Shown here one piece after another: positions 19,859 to 30,799 of a stretch of 64,000 nt of DNA. This stretch comes from Francisella orientalis FNO12. Lineage in GTDB: Bacteria > Pseudomonadota > Gammaproteobacteria > Francisellales > Francisellaceae. Below the pieces are notes generated by a model. The model did no database searches. It had not been told where the DNA came from and saw nothing but the letters and a program-made list of their open reading frames with translations. The stretch's first letter is position 1; the number at the start of each line of letters is the position of its first letter. The translations under genes and the position numbers were made by a program. Location of the stretch: contig NZ_CP011921.2 in assembly GCF_001042525.2 (NCBI RefSeq), forward strand, positions 186,001 to 250,000, in the 5' to 3' direction.

Positions 19859-21976
19859 ATGCCTCGTAATACAGCTTTAGAAAAATATAGAAATATTGGT
19901 ATCTGTGCTCACGTTGATGCTGGTAAAACAACAACTACAGAGCGTATCCTTTTCTATACAGGGTTATCTCATAAGATCGGTGAGGTACATGATGGTGCAG
20001 CTACTATGGACTGGATGGAGCAAGAGCAGGAGAGAGGTATTACAATTACTTCTGCTGCGACAACTACTTTCTGGTCTGGTATGGATCAGCAGTTTGAAAA
20101 GCATCATATAAACATTATTGATACTCCGGGTCACGTTGACTTCACTATTGAAGTAGAGCGTTCTCTTCGTGTACTAGATGGTGCGGTTGTTGTGTTCTGT
20201 GGTTCATCAGGTGTTGAGCCTCAGTCAGAAACTGTATGGCGCCAAGCTAACAAATATGGTGTTCCAAGAATTGTATTTGTAAACAAGATGGACAGATCAG
20301 GTGCTGACTTTGAGAGAGTTTGTGGCCAAATCAGAACTCGTCTTAAGGCTAATGTTGTTCCTGTTCAGTTGAATATTGGAGCAGAAGAAGACTTCAAAGG
20401 AGTTGTAGATCTTATTAGAATGAAGGCAATTATGTGGAATGAGGTAGATCAAGGTCTTACTTACGATCTTGTTGAAATTCCAGTTGAACTTCAAGATAGA
20501 GCTGAAGAACTTCGTATGGAGATGATGGAAGCAGCAGCTGAAGCTTCTGAAGAGCTAATGGATAAGTATCTTGAAGAAGGTGAGCTCTCTAATGAGGAGA
20601 TTAAGCAAGGTTTACGTACTAGAGTTCTTGCGAATGAGATTGTTTTAGCATTCTGTGGTTCTGCATTTAAGAACAAGGGTGTTCAAGCGGTTCTTGATGG
20701 TGTTGTTGATTACTTGCCTGCTCCAAACCAAGTTCCTGCTATTAAGTGTGAGACTGAAGATGGCGAACCAGCTTCTAGATCTTCATCTGATGATGAGCCA
20801 TTTGCAGCTTTGGCATTTAAACTCGCTACAGACCCGTTTGTGGGTAACTTAACGTTTATTCGTATTTACTCTGGTGTGCTTAAGTCTGGTGATGCTGTAT
20901 ATAATCCTGTTAAAGGTAAAAAAGAGCGTGTAGGTCGTATCGTACAGATGCACGCGAATAAGCGTGAAGAGATTAAGGAAGTTCGTGCTGGCGATATTGC
21001 TGCTTGTATCGGTCTTAAGGATGTAACTACAGGTGATACTCTTTGTGATCTTGATAAGTCAGTAATTCTTGAGAGAATGGATTTCCCAGAGCCAGTAATT
21101 TCTGTTGCTGTTGAGCCAAAAACTAAAGCAGACCAAGAAAAAATGTCTATAGCTTTAGGTAAGTTAGCTGCAGAGGATCCGTCTTTCAGAGTTAAGACTG
21201 ATGAAGAGTCGGGTCAAACAATTATTTCTGGTATGGGTGAGCTTCACTTAGATATTATTGTTGATCGTATGAGACGTGAGTTTAAGGTTGAAGCTAATGT
21301 AGGTAACCCACAGGTTGCTTATAGAGAGACTATTCGCGGAACTGTTGAGCAAAATAGTAAGTTTGTTCGTCAGTCGGGCGGTCGTGGTCAGTATGGTCAT
21401 GTTGTGGTTAAGTTTGAGCCTTTAGAGGTCTCTACTAATGATGCTGGCGAAGAAAAAATATTTGAGTTCGTTGATGAGATTGTTGGTGGTGTGATACCTA
21501 AAGAATTTATTGGTCCTGTTGCTAAAGGTATCGAAGAGCAAATGACTAATGGTGTGTTGGCTGGATATCCTATGATTGGTGTTAAGGCTACTCTATTTGA
21601 TGGTTCGTACCATGATGTTGACTCATCTGAGATGGCATTTAAAATTGCTGGCTCTATGGCTCTTAAAGAAGGTACAAAGAAAGCTAACGCTTGTATACTT
21701 GAGCCGATCATGAAGGTTGAGGTTGTGACTCCAGAGGATTATCTTGGTGATGTCATGGGTGATCTTAACAGAAGAAGAGGTATAATCGAAGGTATGGATG
21801 AGAATCCAAGTGGTAGAGTGGTTAGTGCTCTAGTTCCTCTTGCTGAAATGTTTGGTTATGCTACTAACGTTCGTTCTATGAGTCAAGGTAGAGCATCTTT
21901 CTCTATGGAATTTAAGAAGTATGCAGAAGTGCCAAACAATATTGCAGATGAAATCATCAAATCACGTAACTCATAA
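19859..21976 (+). CDS. fusA: elongation factor G
   Basis: 705 residues from ATG 19859 ([14 protein letters not shown]), with AGGAG eight bases upstream; an in-frame TTG at 19826 lies inside rpsG. GTPase motifs: [13 protein letters not shown] (G1), [12 protein letters not shown] (G2), DTPGHVDFT (G3) and [11 protein letters not shown] (G4). It drives translocation and, with RRF, ribosome recycling. Downstream is rpsJ after 19 bases; the tuf gene that often sits here is absent. Confidence 0.98.
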   Translation: MPRNTALEKYRNIGICAHVDAGKTTTTERILFYTGLSHKIGEVHDGAATMDWMEQEQERGITITSAATTTFWSGMDQQFEKHHINIIDTPGHVDFTIEVERSLRVLDGAVVVFCGSSGVEPQSETVWRQANKYGVPRIVFVNKMDRSGADFERVCGQIRTRLKANVVPVQLNIGAEEDFKGVVDLIRMKAIMWNEVDQGLTYDLVEIPVELQDRAEELRMEMMEAAAEASEELMDKYLEEGELSNEEIKQGLRTRVLANEIVLAFCGSAFKNKGVQAVLDGVVDYLPAPNQVPAIKCETEDGEPASRSSSDDEPFAALAFKLATDPFVGNLTFIRIYSGVLKSGDAVYNPVKGKKERVGRIVQMHANKREEIKEVRAGDIAACIGLKDVTTGDTLCDLDKSVILERMDFPEPVISVAVEPKTKADQEKMSIALGKLAAEDPSFRVKTDEESGQTIISGMGELHLDIIVDRMRREFKVEANVGNPQVAYRETIRGTVEQNSKFVRQSGGRGQYGHVVVKFEPLEVSTNDAGEEKIFEFVDEIVGGVIPKEFIGPVAKGIEEQMTNGVLAGYPMIGVKATLFDGSYHDVDSSEMAFKIAGSMALKEGTKKANACILEPIMKVEVVTPEDYLGDVMGDLNRRRGIIEGMDENPSGRVVSALVPLAEMFGYATNVRSMSQGRASFSMEFKKYAEVPNNIADEIIKSRNS

Positions 21977-21995
21977 TTAAAAGGATAAATTTAAA

Positions 21996-22313
21996 ATGGC
22001 TATAAATAATCAGCGTATCAGAATTAGATTGAAAGCCTTTGATCATAAGCTTATCGATATTTCTACTCAAGAAATTGTTGATACAGCTAAGAAAACAGGG
22101 GCGCAAGTTAAAGGGCCAATCCCCTTACCGGTTCGTAAAGAGAAGTTTACAATTCTTATTTCTCCGCACGTAAACAAAAAAGCAAGAGATCAATATGAAA
22201 TCAGAACTCATAAGAGATTGATTGATATTGTAGAGCCTACAGATAAAACTGTCGATGCTCTAATGAAGCTAGATTTAGCATCAGGTGTTGATGTTCAGAT
22301 CAGTTTAAGCTAG
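21996..22313 (+). CDS. rpsJ: 30S ribosomal protein S10 (NusE)
   Basis: 105 residues; [36 protein letters not shown] and [12 protein letters not shown] identify S10, which also acts as NusE in transcription antitermination. It follows fusA after 19 bases and is separated from rplC by 105 bases containing two hairpins, an unusual break inside the S10 group. Confidence 0.98.
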
Positions 22314-22327
22314 TATATACGTTACTT

Positions 22328-22348
22328 TTTTTGAAAACTTTTCAAAAA
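22328..22348. terminator. AT-rich hairpin between rpsJ and rplC
   Basis: TTTTTGAAAA-C-TTTTCAAAAA is a near-perfect palindrome just after the rpsJ stop. It could act as an mRNA 3' stabiliser or weak terminator; it lacks GC pairs. Confidence 0.3.
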
Positions 22349-22363
22349 TAGTATCAATTAGGT

Positions 22364-22389
22364 CTTCGCGGTCAATCGTAATCGCGAAG
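22364..22389 (+). promoter_or_regulatory. GC-rich hairpin upstream of rplC
   Basis: CTTCGCG (22364-22370) and CGCGAAG (22383-22389) form a perfect 7-bp stem with a 12-base loop, 30 bases before the rplC ATG. In this AT-rich context a GC stem is notable. It could be a leader regulatory structure for the rplC-rpsQ genes; in E. coli the L4-responsive S10 leader lies upstream of rpsJ instead. Confidence 0.5.
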
Positions 22390-22418
22390 TTAATATAATA
22401 ATAATAGAGGATATAATA

Positions 22419-23051
22419 ATGTCTTTAGGATTAGTTGGTCGCAAATGTGGTATGACTCGTATATTTACTGAAGATGGTGTTTCTATTCCTGTAACAGTTG
22501 TTCAAGTTGAGGCTAATAAAGTTACTCAAGTTAAAACTACTGAAACAGATGGATATAATGCTGTCCAAGTAACTACTGGTTTTAAAAAGCGTTCTAATGT
22601 AAACAAACCTACAGCAGGCCATTATGCGAAAGCTGGTGTTGAGCCTGGTAGAGGTTTGTGGGAGTTTGCTATTGATAACGCTTCTGAGTATGAAATTGGT
22701 GCGTCTATAGATGCTACAATTTTCGAAGCAGGCCAGAAGGTTGATGTTAGAGGTGTGTCTAAAGGTAAAGGTTTCCAAGGTGGTGTTAAGCGTCACAACT
22801 TTGCTACGCAAGATGCTACTCATGGTAACTCTCTTTCTCATAGAGTTCATGGTTCTACTGGTCAAAATCAGACTCCAGGTAGGGTGTTTAAGAACAAAAA
22901 GATGGCTGGTCACTTAGGTAGCGAGAATGTTACTATTCAGTCACTTGAAGTGCTGAGAGTGGATGCGGAAAATGGTTTATTGCTTTTGAAAGGTGGTATT
23001 CCAGGTTCAGTTGGTGGAGATATTGTCGTTACTCCAGCTGTTAAAAGTTAG
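22419..23051 (+). CDS. rplC: 50S ribosomal protein L3
   Basis: 210 residues; [30 protein letters not shown] and [21 protein letters not shown] are L3 signatures around the peptidyl transferase centre. The Gln in [10 protein letters not shown] lies at the site methylated by PrmB. It begins the uninterrupted run to rpsQ. Confidence 0.98.
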   Translation: MSLGLVGRKCGMTRIFTEDGVSIPVTVVQVEANKVTQVKTTETDGYNAVQVTTGFKKRSNVNKPTAGHYAKAGVEPGRGLWEFAIDNASEYEIGASIDATIFEAGQKVDVRGVSKGKGFQGGVKRHNFATQDATHGNSLSHRVHGSTGQNQTPGRVFKNKKMAGHLGSENVTIQSLEVLRVDAENGLLLLKGGIPGSVGGDIVVTPAVKS

Positions 23052-23083
23052 TAGATAAATATTAATTATACCGGAGAGTTGTT

Positions 23084-23707
23084 GTGGACTTAAATATTAA
23101 ATCTTTAGCTGGTTCAGAGGCTGGTGTAGTAGGTGTTGCAGACGGAGTTTTTGCAGCGGACTATAATGAATCTCTGATTCATCAGGTTGTTGTTGCTTAT
23201 ATGGCAGGCGCTCGTCAAGGTACTAAGGCTCAAAAAACTAGATCAGAAGTGTCTGGTGGTGGAGCTAAGCCTTGGAGACAAAAAGGTACGGGTAGAGCAA
23301 GAGCAGGTACTATCCGTTCGCCTATCTTCAGAAAGGGAGGTGTTACATTTTCAGCTAAGCCTAAAAGCTATAAGCAAAAAGTAAATCGTAAAATGTACTC
23401 AGGTGCAGTTAAATCTATATTATCTGAGCTTGTAAGATCAGATAGAATGACTGTGGTTGAATCATTGAAATTAGAAACTCCTAAAACAAAAGAATTCAAA
23501 TCAATAGTTGATTCTTTAGGCGTTAAAGACGTTCTTTTTGTTGTTGGTGTGGAAGAGTTTAATGAAAATTTATACTTATCTTCTAGAAACCTTAAGAATG
23601 TAGCAGTATGTGATTCTGTGGAAATTAATCCAGTTTCTTTGGTTTGTTTTGAAAATGTAGTTTTCACTGAGCAAGCTATCAAGGAAATAGAGGAGAAGCT
23701 AGTATGA
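23084..23707 (+). CDS. rplD: 50S ribosomal protein L4
   Basis: 207 residues from a GTG start at 23084, with GGAGAG upstream. The exit-tunnel loop is visible as [18 protein letters not shown]. In E. coli L4 also represses the S10 operon; whether it does so here is unknown, but the hairpin before rplC is a candidate target. It overlaps rplW by four bases (ATGA-type junction at 23704). Confidence 0.97.
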   Translation: MDLNIKSLAGSEAGVVGVADGVFAADYNESLIHQVVVAYMAGARQGTKAQKTRSEVSGGGAKPWRQKGTGRARAGTIRSPIFRKGGVTFSAKPKSYKQKVNRKMYSGAVKSILSELVRSDRMTVVESLKLETPKTKEFKSIVDSLGVKDVLFVVGVEEFNENLYLSSRNLKNVAVCDSVEINPVSLVCFENVVFTEQAIKEIEEKLV

Positions 23708-24003
23708 ATTCTCAAGAAAAATTATTAAAAACTGTTGTTAGACCTCACATTTCTGATAAAACTTATGGTCTTTCAGATGCTAATTCAACTATAGTATTCG
23801 AAGTAGCTAGAACCGCAACTAAGCAGGATGTGAAAAGTGCTGTAGAGAAGCTTTTTGAGGTAAAAGTTGAGTCTGTGAATATCCTTAACGTTAAGGGTAA
23901 AGCGCGTAGATTTGGTCGTGTTGAGGGTAGAACAAAAGCATGGAAAAAGGCTTATGTAAAACTTGCTGAAGGACATGACATCAATTTTGTTGGTGCAGAG
24001 TAA
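23704..24003 (+). CDS. rplW: 50S ribosomal protein L23
   Basis: 99 residues; [19 protein letters not shown] and the [21 protein letters not shown] region are typical of L23. It sits at the tunnel exit and is the docking site for trigger factor and SRP. It overlaps rplD by four bases and rplB follows after 20 bases. Confidence 0.97.
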   Translation: MNSQEKLLKTVVRPHISDKTYGLSDANSTIVFEVARTATKQDVKSAVEKLFEVKVESVNILNVKGKARRFGRVEGRTKAWKKAYVKLAEGHDINFVGAE

Positions 24004-24023
24004 CTTAAAGAAGGTTTATAATC

Positions 24024-24848
24024 ATGATTGAAATAAAAAAAGCTAAACCTACTTCACCTGGCCGTCGCCATGTAGTGAGCGTAAAGAATACAGAATTACA
24101 TACAGGTAAGCCATTCAAAGGTTTAGTAGAGGTTAAGAAAAGTAAAGCTGGTAGAAATAATACTGGTAGAATTACAGTTCGTCATCAAGGTGGCGGACAT
24201 AAGCAGTATTATCGTATTGTTGACTTTAAGAGAAATAAAGATGATATCGTAGCTAAGGTTGAGAGAATCGAGTACGATCCTAACCGTAGTGCAAATATCG
24301 CATTAGTATTGTATGCTGATGGTGAGAGAAGATATATCATTGCTCCTAAAGGTCTAAAGAAGGATATGTCTGTTGTTTCAGGTGAAAAAGTAGATGTTGC
24401 AGTTGGTAACTGTATGCCTTTGAGAAATATTCCTCTAGGTACTGTTATTCATAATATCGAAATGAAGCCTAAAAAAGGTGCGCAAATGATTAGAAGTGCT
24501 GGTACTTTTGCTCAGTTGGTTGGTAAGGATAATGCTTACGCAATTATTCGTCTAAGATCAGGTGAGATGAGAAGAGTACTTTTAGATTGTAGAGCGGTTA
24601 TTGGTGTTGTTTCTAATTCTGAGCACAACTTGAAGTCTTTAGGTAAAGCTGGTGCTAAGCGCTGGAGAGGTATAAGACCTACTGTTAGAGGTGTGGCTAT
24701 GAACCCGGTAGATCATCCACATGGTGGTGGTGAGGGTCGTACATCTGGTGGTAGACATCCAGTTACACCATGGGGTATCCTAACTAAAGGTTATAAGACG
24801 CGTAAAAATAAGCGTTCTAATAAGTTGATTGTTCAAAAACGTAAGTAA
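24024..24848 (+). CDS. rplB: 50S ribosomal protein L2
   Basis: 274 residues; [38 protein letters not shown] and the C-terminal [18 protein letters not shown] identify L2, required for subunit association and peptidyl transferase assembly. The conserved His in HPHGGGEG is present. Confidence 0.98.
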   Translation: MIEIKKAKPTSPGRRHVVSVKNTELHTGKPFKGLVEVKKSKAGRNNTGRITVRHQGGGHKQYYRIVDFKRNKDDIVAKVERIEYDPNRSANIALVLYADGERRYIIAPKGLKKDMSVVSGEKVDVAVGNCMPLRNIPLGTVIHNIEMKPKKGAQMIRSAGTFAQLVGKDNAYAIIRLRSGEMRRVLLDCRAVIGVVSNSEHNLKSLGKAGAKRWRGIRPTVRGVAMNPVDHPHGGGEGRTSGGRHPVTPWGILTKGYKTRKNKRSNKLIVQKRK

Positions 24849-24862
24849 TTAGGGAGAAAGTT

Positions 24863-25141
24863 GTGCCTCGTTCATTAAAAAAAGGACCTTTTGTAGATCA
24901 TCATCTTTTAAAGAAGGTTTTTGAAGCGCAAGAAAGTAATTCTAAAAAGCCAATCAAAACATGGTCAAGAAGATCATTGATTGTGCCAAATATGATAGGT
25001 TTAACTATAGCTGTACATAACGGTCAGCAGCATGTGCCTGTTCTTATGACTGAGGAAATGGTAGGTCATAAATTAGGTGAGTTTGCTGTTACTCGTAACT
25101 ACCGTGGTCATGCAGCTGATAAAAAAGCTAAGAAGAAATAG
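24863..25141 (+). CDS. rpsS: 30S ribosomal protein S19
   Basis: 92 residues from a GTG start preceded by [47 protein letters not shown] and [12 protein letters not shown] are S19 signatures. S19 forms a head complex with S13. rplV follows closely. Confidence 0.98.
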   Translation: MPRSLKKGPFVDHHLLKKVFEAQESNSKKPIKTWSRRSLIVPNMIGLTIAVHNGQQHVPVLMTEEMVGHKLGEFAVTRNYRGHAADKKAKKK

Positions 25142-25156
25142 TTGGGGTTAGGATAC

Positions 25157-25492
25157 ATGGAAGTACAAGCTAAATTAAAATTTGCAAGAATCTCAGCTCA
25201 AAAATGTAGATTGGTCGCTGATCAAATCAGGGGTTTACCTGTAGAAAAAGCTATTAATCTTTTGACTTTTAGCAATAAGAAAGCAGCAGTGTTATTTAAA
25301 GAGGTTTTAAGTTCAGCAATCGCTAATGCAGAGCATAATGATGGTATGGATGTCGATTCTTTATTTGTTTCAACTGTATTTGTTGACGAAGGTCCTACTA
25401 TGAAGCGTTTTGAAGCTAGAGCAAAAGGTCGAGGTAATCGTATTTTAAAGAGAACTTCACATATTACCGTGAAAGTTGCTGAGAAAAATTAA
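25157..25492 (+). CDS. rplV: 50S ribosomal protein L22
   Basis: 111 residues from ATG 25157 ([16 protein letters not shown]), with a TTAGGA site; an in-frame upstream TTG at 25142 adds five residues and is less likely. [14 protein letters not shown] and the tunnel hairpin region around [20 protein letters not shown] identify L22. Confidence 0.96.
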   Translation: MEVQAKLKFARISAQKCRLVADQIRGLPVEKAINLLTFSNKKAAVLFKEVLSSAIANAEHNDGMDVDSLFVSTVFVDEGPTMKRFEARAKGRGNRILKRTSHITVKVAEKN

Positions 25493-25506
25493 GAGGTGTA
25501 GTAAAA

Positions 25507-26175
25507 ATGGGTCAAAAAGTAAATCCTAATGGAATTCGATTAGGCATAGTAAAAGAGCATAATTCAACTTGGTATGCTGACTCTTCTGACTACGCTACTA
25601 AGCTTAATGAAGATATCAAGGTTAGAGAGTTTTTGCATAAAAAGCTTGCAGCAGCTGCAGTTAGTAAAATCCAGATTGAGAGACCTGCTCAAAATGCTAA
25701 GATTACAATTCATACAGCAAGACCTGGTATTGTAATTGGTAAGAAAGGTGAGGATGTTGAGAAGTTACGTGCTGATGTTAATAAGTTGATGGGTGTACCT
25801 GTTCAAATTAATATCGAAGAAGTGCGTAAGCCAGAAATCGATGCTAAGTTAGTGGCAGATAGCGTAGCTCAGCAGCTAGAAAAAAGAGTAATGTTCAGAA
25901 GAGCTATGAAAAAAGCTATGCAGGCTGCTATGAAATCTGGTGCTAAAGGTATCAAGATAATGGTAAGCGGCCGTTTAGGTGGTGCTGAGATTGCTCGTTC
26001 TGAGTGGGCTAGAGATGGTAGAGTTCCGCTACAAACTTTTAGAGCAGATGTGGATTATGCAACATCAAAAGCTTTAACTACTTATGGTATTATAGGTGTT
26101 AAAGTTTGGATCTATAAGGGTGAAGTTCTTCCTGGTCAAATGAATCAGAAAAATAATAAAAAAGGAGCTAAATAA
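25507..26175 (+). CDS. rpsC: 30S ribosomal protein S3
   Basis: 222 residues; [16 protein letters not shown], the KH-domain stretch [16 protein letters not shown] and [14 protein letters not shown] identify S3, which lines the mRNA entry site. The stop overlaps the rplP start. Confidence 0.98.
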   Translation: MGQKVNPNGIRLGIVKEHNSTWYADSSDYATKLNEDIKVREFLHKKLAAAAVSKIQIERPAQNAKITIHTARPGIVIGKKGEDVEKLRADVNKLMGVPVQINIEEVRKPEIDAKLVADSVAQQLEKRVMFRRAMKKAMQAAMKSGAKGIKIMVSGRLGGAEIARSEWARDGRVPLQTFRADVDYATSKALTTYGIIGVKVWIYKGEVLPGQMNQKNNKKGAK

Positions 26176-26588
26176 TGCTACAGCCTAAGCGTACAAAGTT
26201 TCGTAAACAGCAGAAGTTGCGTAATAGAGGCTTGGCTCACAGAGGTAACAAGGTAAGCTTTGGTGAGTTTGGTCTACAAGCGACATCTAGAGGTAGGATT
26301 ACTGCTAGACAAATTGAGGCAGGAAGAAGAGCGATCAGCCGTCATATCAAGCGTGGTGGTAAAGTTTGGATTAGGATCTTCCCTGATAAGCCGATTACTC
26401 AAAAGCCTCTTGAAGTTCGTATGGGTAAAGGTAAGGGTTCAGTTGAATATTGGGTTGCTCAAATTCAGCCGGGTCGTGTACTATATGAAATTACTGGTGT
26501 AAAAGAAGAACTAGCGCGTGAAGCTTTTGCTAGAGCGGCAGCTAAAATGCCAGTGCAGACAACTTTTGTTGAAAAGCAGGTGATGTAA
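26175..26588 (+). CDS. rplP: 50S ribosomal protein L16
   Basis: 137 residues; [40 protein letters not shown] and [23 protein letters not shown] are diagnostic. L16 organises the A-site region of 23S rRNA. It shares one base with rpsC and one with rpmC, implying tight coupling. Confidence 0.98.
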   Translation: MLQPKRTKFRKQQKLRNRGLAHRGNKVSFGEFGLQATSRGRITARQIEAGRRAISRHIKRGGKVWIRIFPDKPITQKPLEVRMGKGKGSVEYWVAQIQPGRVLYEITGVKEELAREAFARAAAKMPVQTTFVEKQVM

Positions 26589-26788
26589 TGAAAAGAAATG
26601 ATACTTTAAAAGATTTTAGAGATAAAAGTATTGACCAATTACAAGAAGTGAAAATAGAGTTATTGCAACAGTTATTTTCTCTTCGTATGCAGAAGGGTAC
26701 AGGGCAATTAAAGAAAAATCACTTGTTCAAAAGTGCTAAAAGAGATATTGCTCGTATAAATACAATAATATCAGAAAAGAATAAATAG
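26588..26788 (+). CDS. rpmC: 50S ribosomal protein L29
   Basis: 66 residues, a helical hairpin protein beside the tunnel exit. [21 protein letters not shown] and [11 protein letters not shown] are the L29 signature. The ATG overlaps the rplP stop by one base. Confidence 0.97.
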   Translation: MKRNDTLKDFRDKSIDQLQEVKIELLQQLFSLRMQKGTGQLKKNHLFKSAKRDIARINTIISEKNK

Positions 26789-26799
26789 GTGCCTTGAAG

Positions 26800-27051
26800 A
26801 TGAGCGATAAAATTAGATTGTTAGAAGGTAAAGTTTCTAGCGTAGCTATGGATAAAACTGTAGTTGTAAAAGCTGAAAGATATGTTAAGCACCCTTTATA
26901 TGGTAAGTTTGTTAAAAAAACAACAAAATACTATGTTCATGATGAAAATAATGAATGTAAAGAAGGTGATGTTATCAAATTCAAAGAAACTAGACCATAT
27001 TCAAAAACTAAGAAATGGTGTCTAGTTGATATTATCAATAGAGAAAAATAA
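26800..27051 (+). CDS. rpsQ: 30S ribosomal protein S17
   Basis: 83 residues from ATG 26800 ([14 protein letters not shown]); an in-frame TTG lies at 26794. [20 protein letters not shown] and [18 protein letters not shown] are S17 signatures. It closes the S10 group; a 90-base gap with a hairpin and a TATAAT box follows. Confidence 0.97.
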   Translation: MSDKIRLLEGKVSSVAMDKTVVVKAERYVKHPLYGKFVKKTTKYYVHDENNECKEGDVIKFKETRPYSKTKKWCLVDIINREK

Positions 27052-27089
27052 TAAATTTGATTTTATTATAGTTTATTGGTATATTTATC

Positions 27090-27121
27090 GGACTGCAAAA
27101 TACACAGCAGTCCTGTATAAT
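27090..27121 (+). promoter_or_regulatory. spc operon junction: hairpin followed by TATAAT
   Basis: GGACTGC (27090-27096) and GCAGTCC (27107-27113) form a perfect 7-bp stem with a 10-base loop. A TATAAT hexamer lies at 27116-27121, 21 bases before the rplN ATG at 27142. The -35 would fall inside the hairpin (weak CTGCAA at 27093-27098). The position matches the spc promoter of E. coli, so a combined operon boundary is plausible. Confidence 0.45.
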
Positions 27122-27141
27122 AATAATTAAGGGTTATTTGT

Positions 27142-27510
27142 ATGATTCAAATGCAAACAGAACTTCAAGTTGCTGATAATAGTGGCGCTAAGAGAGTTGA
27201 ATGTATTAAAGTTTTGGGTGGTTCACACCGTAGATATGCATCTATAGGAGATGTTATAAAAGTTACTGTGAAAGAAGCTGCTCCAAGAGGTAAAGCTAAA
27301 AAAGGATCTGTATATAATGCTGTTGTTGTAAGAACTGCTAAAGGTGTGCGTAGAAAAGATGGTTCTAAAGTCAGATTCGATGATAATGCAGCTGTGCTTC
27401 TAAACAATAATGGTCAACCTATAGGAACTCGTATCTTTGGTCCTGTTACTAGAGAATTACGTACGGAAAAGTTCATGAAGATCGTATCTTTAGCACCAGA
27501 AGTACTATAG
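27142..27510 (+). CDS. rplN: 50S ribosomal protein L14
   Basis: 122 residues; [42 protein letters not shown] and [13 protein letters not shown] identify L14, a component of bridge B8 and the silencing-factor (RsfS) site. It starts the spc group after the hairpin-bearing gap. Confidence 0.98.
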   Translation: MIQMQTELQVADNSGAKRVECIKVLGGSHRRYASIGDVIKVTVKEAAPRGKAKKGSVYNAVVVRTAKGVRRKDGSKVRFDDNAAVLLNNNGQPIGTRIFGPVTRELRTEKFMKIVSLAPEVL

Positions 27511-27533
27511 TCATATTTATTGAGGTGTAGATA

Positions 27534-27851
27534 ATGAATAGATTAAAAAAAGGTGATGATGTAATAGTTATCGCTGGTAAAGATAAGGGTCGTAGAGGCG
27601 TTGTTAAGTCATTCGCTAAGGGCGGTTCTTTAGTTTTGGTGGAAGGTATTAATATTGTTAAAAAACATGTTAAGCCTAACCCTAATAGAGGTGTAGAAGG
27701 TGGGGTTGTTGAAAAAGAATTTCCTGTTGACGCTTCTAACGTTGCTATCTTTAACCCTGCTACTGAGAAAGCAGATAGAGTGGGTTATAAGTTTGTTGAT
27801 GAGAAAAAGGTTCGCTACTTTAAATCTAATGGCGAACTTATAGACTTATAG
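27534..27851 (+). CDS. rplX: 50S ribosomal protein L24
   Basis: 105 residues; the KOW motif [22 protein letters not shown] is at the N-terminus and [13 protein letters not shown] follows. L24 starts 50S assembly. It lies 23 bases after rplN and 12 before rplE. Confidence 0.98.
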   Translation: MNRLKKGDDVIVIAGKDKGRRGVVKSFAKGGSLVLVEGINIVKKHVKPNPNRGVEGGVVEKEFPVDASNVAIFNPATEKADRVGYKFVDEKKVRYFKSNGELIDL

Positions 27852-27863
27852 GACTAAGTTTTT

Positions 27864-28403
27864 ATGGCAAGATTAAAAGATTATTATCAAAAAGAGCTTG
27901 TAGCTAAGTTAAAGTCTGAGCTAAATCTAGATAATATAATGGAAGTGCCTTCTATTAAGAAAATTACTCTTAATATGGGTGTTGGTGATGCTGCGAAAGA
28001 CAAAAAAATAATGACTTTTGCGTTAAATGATTTGACAGCTATTGCTGGTCAAAAACCAGTTGTTACTATGTCTAAGAAATCGATTGCTGGTTTCAAAATT
28101 CGTGACGGATGGCCGATAGGCGCTAAAGTTACTTTACGTGGTGAGCGTATGTACGAATTTTTAGATAGACTTATAACAATTGCTATTCCTAGAATTAGAG
28201 ATTTTAGGGGTTTAAGTGCTAAATCCTTTGATGGAAGAGGCAATTATAGTCTAGGTATAAAAGAGCAAATCTCTTTTCCTGAAATTGATTATGACAAAAT
28301 TGACTCTATCAGAGGTTTAGATATTTCGATAACTACTACAGCTAAAAATGATGATCAAGGAAGAGCTTTGCTTAAAGCATTTGGTTTTCCTTTTAAGTCT
28401 TAA
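27864..28403 (+). CDS. rplE: 50S ribosomal protein L5
   Basis: 179 residues; [38 protein letters not shown] and [21 protein letters not shown] are L5 signatures. L5 delivers 5S rRNA and contacts P-site tRNA. rpsN follows 18 bases downstream. Confidence 0.98.
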   Translation: MARLKDYYQKELVAKLKSELNLDNIMEVPSIKKITLNMGVGDAAKDKKIMTFALNDLTAIAGQKPVVTMSKKSIAGFKIRDGWPIGAKVTLRGERMYEFLDRLITIAIPRIRDFRGLSAKSFDGRGNYSLGIKEQISFPEIDYDKIDSIRGLDISITTTAKNDDQGRALLKAFGFPFKS

Positions 28404-28421
28404 TTTAAATTGGGGTTTTAA

Positions 28422-28727
28422 ATGGCAAAAAAATCAATGATTCAGAGAGAATTAAAGAGAGAAAAATTAGTAGCTAAATATGCTCAAAAAAGAGCTGAGC
28501 TTAAAGCTATTATTCTTGATATAAATTCTACTGAAGAACAAGTATGGGAAGCTCAAATTAAACTGCAAAAGTTACCGGTAAACTCTTCAGCTTCTAGAGT
28601 TCAAAGAAGATGTAAGGTTACAGGTAGACCACATGCTGTATACAGAAAGTTTGGCTTATGCCGTAATAAGCTTAGAGAGTATGCAATGGCAGGTGATGTT
28701 CCTGGTTTGAAAAAAGCTAGTTGGTAA
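28422..28727 (+). CDS. rpsN: 30S ribosomal protein S14 (zinc-free form)
   Basis: 101 residues; the long type of S14, ending [20 protein letters not shown] and KASW. The two CxxC zinc motifs of the short form are absent, so it does not depend on zinc. This contrasts with L36 and L31 in this window, which do keep zinc ligands. Confidence 0.97.
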   Translation: MAKKSMIQRELKREKLVAKYAQKRAELKAIILDINSTEEQVWEAQIKLQKLPVNSSASRVQRRCKVTGRPHAVYRKFGLCRNKLREYAMAGDVPGLKKASW

Positions 28728-28742
28728 TAAGGAATTTAAGTT

Positions 28743-29141
28743 ATGAGTATGCAAGATCCAATCGCGGATATGTTTACAAGAATTAGAAATGGTCTTTCTG
28801 CTGAGAAAGAGGTTATTTCTGTACCATTTTCTAAGATGAAAATGGAAATCGCGAACTTTTTAGTTAACGAAGGTTATATTAAAGGTTGTACAAAAGGTAC
28901 AACTGCTGCTGATCATCCTTCAATTGAAATTAAGCTTAAGTATCATGCTGGCGCTCCTGTGATTGAAATGATAAAAAGAGTTTCTAGACCAAGTTTGAGA
29001 ATTTATAAGTCTCATGAAGAACTACCAATAGTATATGGTGGTTTTGGTGTTGCTATCATTTCTACGTCTAAAGGTTTAGTCAGTGATAGAAAAGCAAGAG
29101 ATCTTGGTGTTGGTGGTGAAATTATCGGCTACGTAGCTTAA
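28743..29141 (+). CDS. rpsH: 30S ribosomal protein S8
   Basis: 132 residues; [25 protein letters not shown] and [21 protein letters not shown] are diagnostic. In E. coli S8 represses the spc operon by binding near the L5 start; not tested here. Confidence 0.98.
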   Translation: MSMQDPIADMFTRIRNGLSAEKEVISVPFSKMKMEIANFLVNEGYIKGCTKGTTAADHPSIEIKLKYHAGAPVIEMIKRVSRPSLRIYKSHEELPIVYGGFGVAIISTSKGLVSDRKARDLGVGGEIIGYVA

Positions 29142-29160
29142 GTTAGCAAGGAGATTTGAT

Positions 29161-29697
29161 ATGTCAAGAATAGGTAAAAAACCTGTTGCTATCCCAAGTG
29201 GCGTTACGATAAATGTTGCTGCTGGTAATCAGGTTGAAGTTAAGAGCACTAAAGCGACTTTAAATAAGACTTTTTCTATAGATGTAACTTTTAGTATTGA
29301 AGATGGAGTAGCAACTGTATCACCTAAGAATAATAGTAAGAATGCTATTGCTCAGTCTGGTACTGCAAGAGCTATACTTAACAATATGGTTGAGGGTGTA
29401 AGCAAGGGATTTGAAAGAAAGCTTAAGATTATAGGGGTTGGTTACCGTGCTAAAGCTCAAGGTAATGAACTTAATCTTACGCTAGGATTCTCACACCCAG
29501 TTGTTTATAATTTACCTCAGGGCATAACAGCTGAAACTCCAGCTCCTACAGAAATTATTCTAAAAGGTGCTGATAAAGAGGTTTTAGGTAAAGTAGCTTC
29601 TGAAATTAGAGAATATAGAAAACCTGAACCATATAAAGGTAAAGGTGTTCGTTATGAAGATGAATACGTAGCGAAAAAAGAAGCTAAGAAGAAGTAG
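29161..29697 (+). CDS. rplF: 50S ribosomal protein L6
   Basis: 178 residues; [34 protein letters not shown] and [17 protein letters not shown] near the C-terminus identify L6, which supports the sarcin-ricin loop region. The gene follows rpsH after 19 bases. Confidence 0.98.
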   Translation: MSRIGKKPVAIPSGVTINVAAGNQVEVKSTKATLNKTFSIDVTFSIEDGVATVSPKNNSKNAIAQSGTARAILNNMVEGVSKGFERKLKIIGVGYRAKAQGNELNLTLGFSHPVVYNLPQGITAETPAPTEIILKGADKEVLGKVASEIREYRKPEPYKGKGVRYEDEYVAKKEAKKK

Positions 29698-29718
29698 TTA
29701 GGTAAGGGATAGTAAATT

Positions 29719-30072
29719 ATGGATAAAAAAACAGCTCGTTTAAGTCGTAGTAAGCGTACTAGAATTAAACTAAAAGAGCTTGGTCATACTAGACTATGTG
29801 TTTATAGAACGCCTAGACATGTGTATGCTCAGGTAATATCTGGTGATGGTTCTACTGTATTAGCCGCGGCATCTACTGTAGAGAAAGATGTAAAAGCGAA
29901 GTGTAAATATACTGGGAATGTTAACTCTGCTGCAATCGTTGGTGAAATTATCGCTAATAGATGTAAAGAGAAGGGTATTTCTAAGGTTGCTTTTGATAGA
30001 TCTGGATATAAGTATCATGGACGTGTTAAAGCTTTAGCAGAAGCTGCTAGAGAGCATGGTCTTCAGTTTTAA
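29719..30072 (+). CDS. rplR: 50S ribosomal protein L18
   Basis: 117 residues; [16 protein letters not shown] and the C-terminal [21 protein letters not shown] identify L18, a 5S rRNA binding protein. rpsE follows after 27 bases. Confidence 0.98.
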   Translation: MDKKTARLSRSKRTRIKLKELGHTRLCVYRTPRHVYAQVISGDGSTVLAAASTVEKDVKAKCKYTGNVNSAAIVGEIIANRCKEKGISKVAFDRSGYKYHGRVKALAEAAREHGLQF

Positions 30073-30099
30073 TAAATAAAATATGGATGATTATTCATT

Positions 30100-30600
30100 A
30101 TGTCTAATGAAGTGAAAAAAAACGAGGAACTGATTGAAAAGTTAGTTAGTGTTAAAAGACACTCTAAGACAGTTAAGGGTGGTAGAATTATGAGCTTTGC
30201 CGCATTGACTGTTGTAGGTGATGGTAAAGGTAGAATTGGTGTGGGTAGAGGTAAGTCGAGAGAAGTACCTGCTGCTATCCAAAAGGCTATGGAAAACGCT
30301 AAAAAGAACATGGTATCAGTTAACTTAAATAATGATACGTTATGGTACCCTGTAATGTCTAACCATGGTGCTTCAAAAGTATTTATGCAGCCAGCTTCTG
30401 CTGGTACTGGTATTATTGCTGGTGGTGCTATGCGTTCAGTTTTTGAAGCTGTTGGTGTACACAACGTTTTAGCAAAAACATACGGCTCAACTAATCCAGC
30501 TAATGTTGTAAGAGCAACAATTGCAGGTTTAGCAAAAATTAAATCACCAGAAGAGATCGCTGATAAAAGAGGTCTATCTGTTGAAGAGATTCAGGGGTAA
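30100..30600 (+). CDS. rpsE: 30S ribosomal protein S5
   Basis: 166 residues; [39 protein letters not shown] and [19 protein letters not shown] are S5 signatures. S5 affects decoding accuracy and helicase activity at the mRNA entry. Confidence 0.98.
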   Translation: MSNEVKKNEELIEKLVSVKRHSKTVKGGRIMSFAALTVVGDGKGRIGVGRGKSREVPAAIQKAMENAKKNMVSVNLNNDTLWYPVMSNHGASKVFMQPASAGTGIIAGGAMRSVFEAVGVHNVLAKTYGSTNPANVVRATIAGLAKIKSPEEIADKRGLSVEEIQG

Positions 30601-30606
30601 TTAGAA

Positions 30607-30792
30607 ATGACTCAAGCTAAAACATTTAAAGTTACTTTAGTAAAAAGCCTAATTGGTCGTAAAGAAAACCATATAGCATCAGCTAGAGGTTTAGGCCTAA
30701 GAAAAATAAACCACACTGTTGAAGTATTAGATACTCCAGAGAATCGTGGTATGGCAAGCAAAATATATTATATGGTTAAGATAGAGGGCTAG
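30607..30792 (+). CDS. rpmD: 50S ribosomal protein L30
   Basis: 61 residues; [23 protein letters not shown] and [11 protein letters not shown] are typical of L30, a small protein not present in all bacteria. It sits six bases after rpsE and seven before rplO. Confidence 0.97.
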   Translation: MTQAKTFKVTLVKSLIGRKENHIASARGLGLRKINHTVEVLDTPENRGMASKIYYMVKIEG

Positions 30793-30799
30793 TATAAAT

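Noticed and set aside
22431-22913. 160-codon leftward frame opposite rplC
   Set aside because: Shadow frame rich in Ser, Thr and Asn generated by the codon use of the ribosomal gene.
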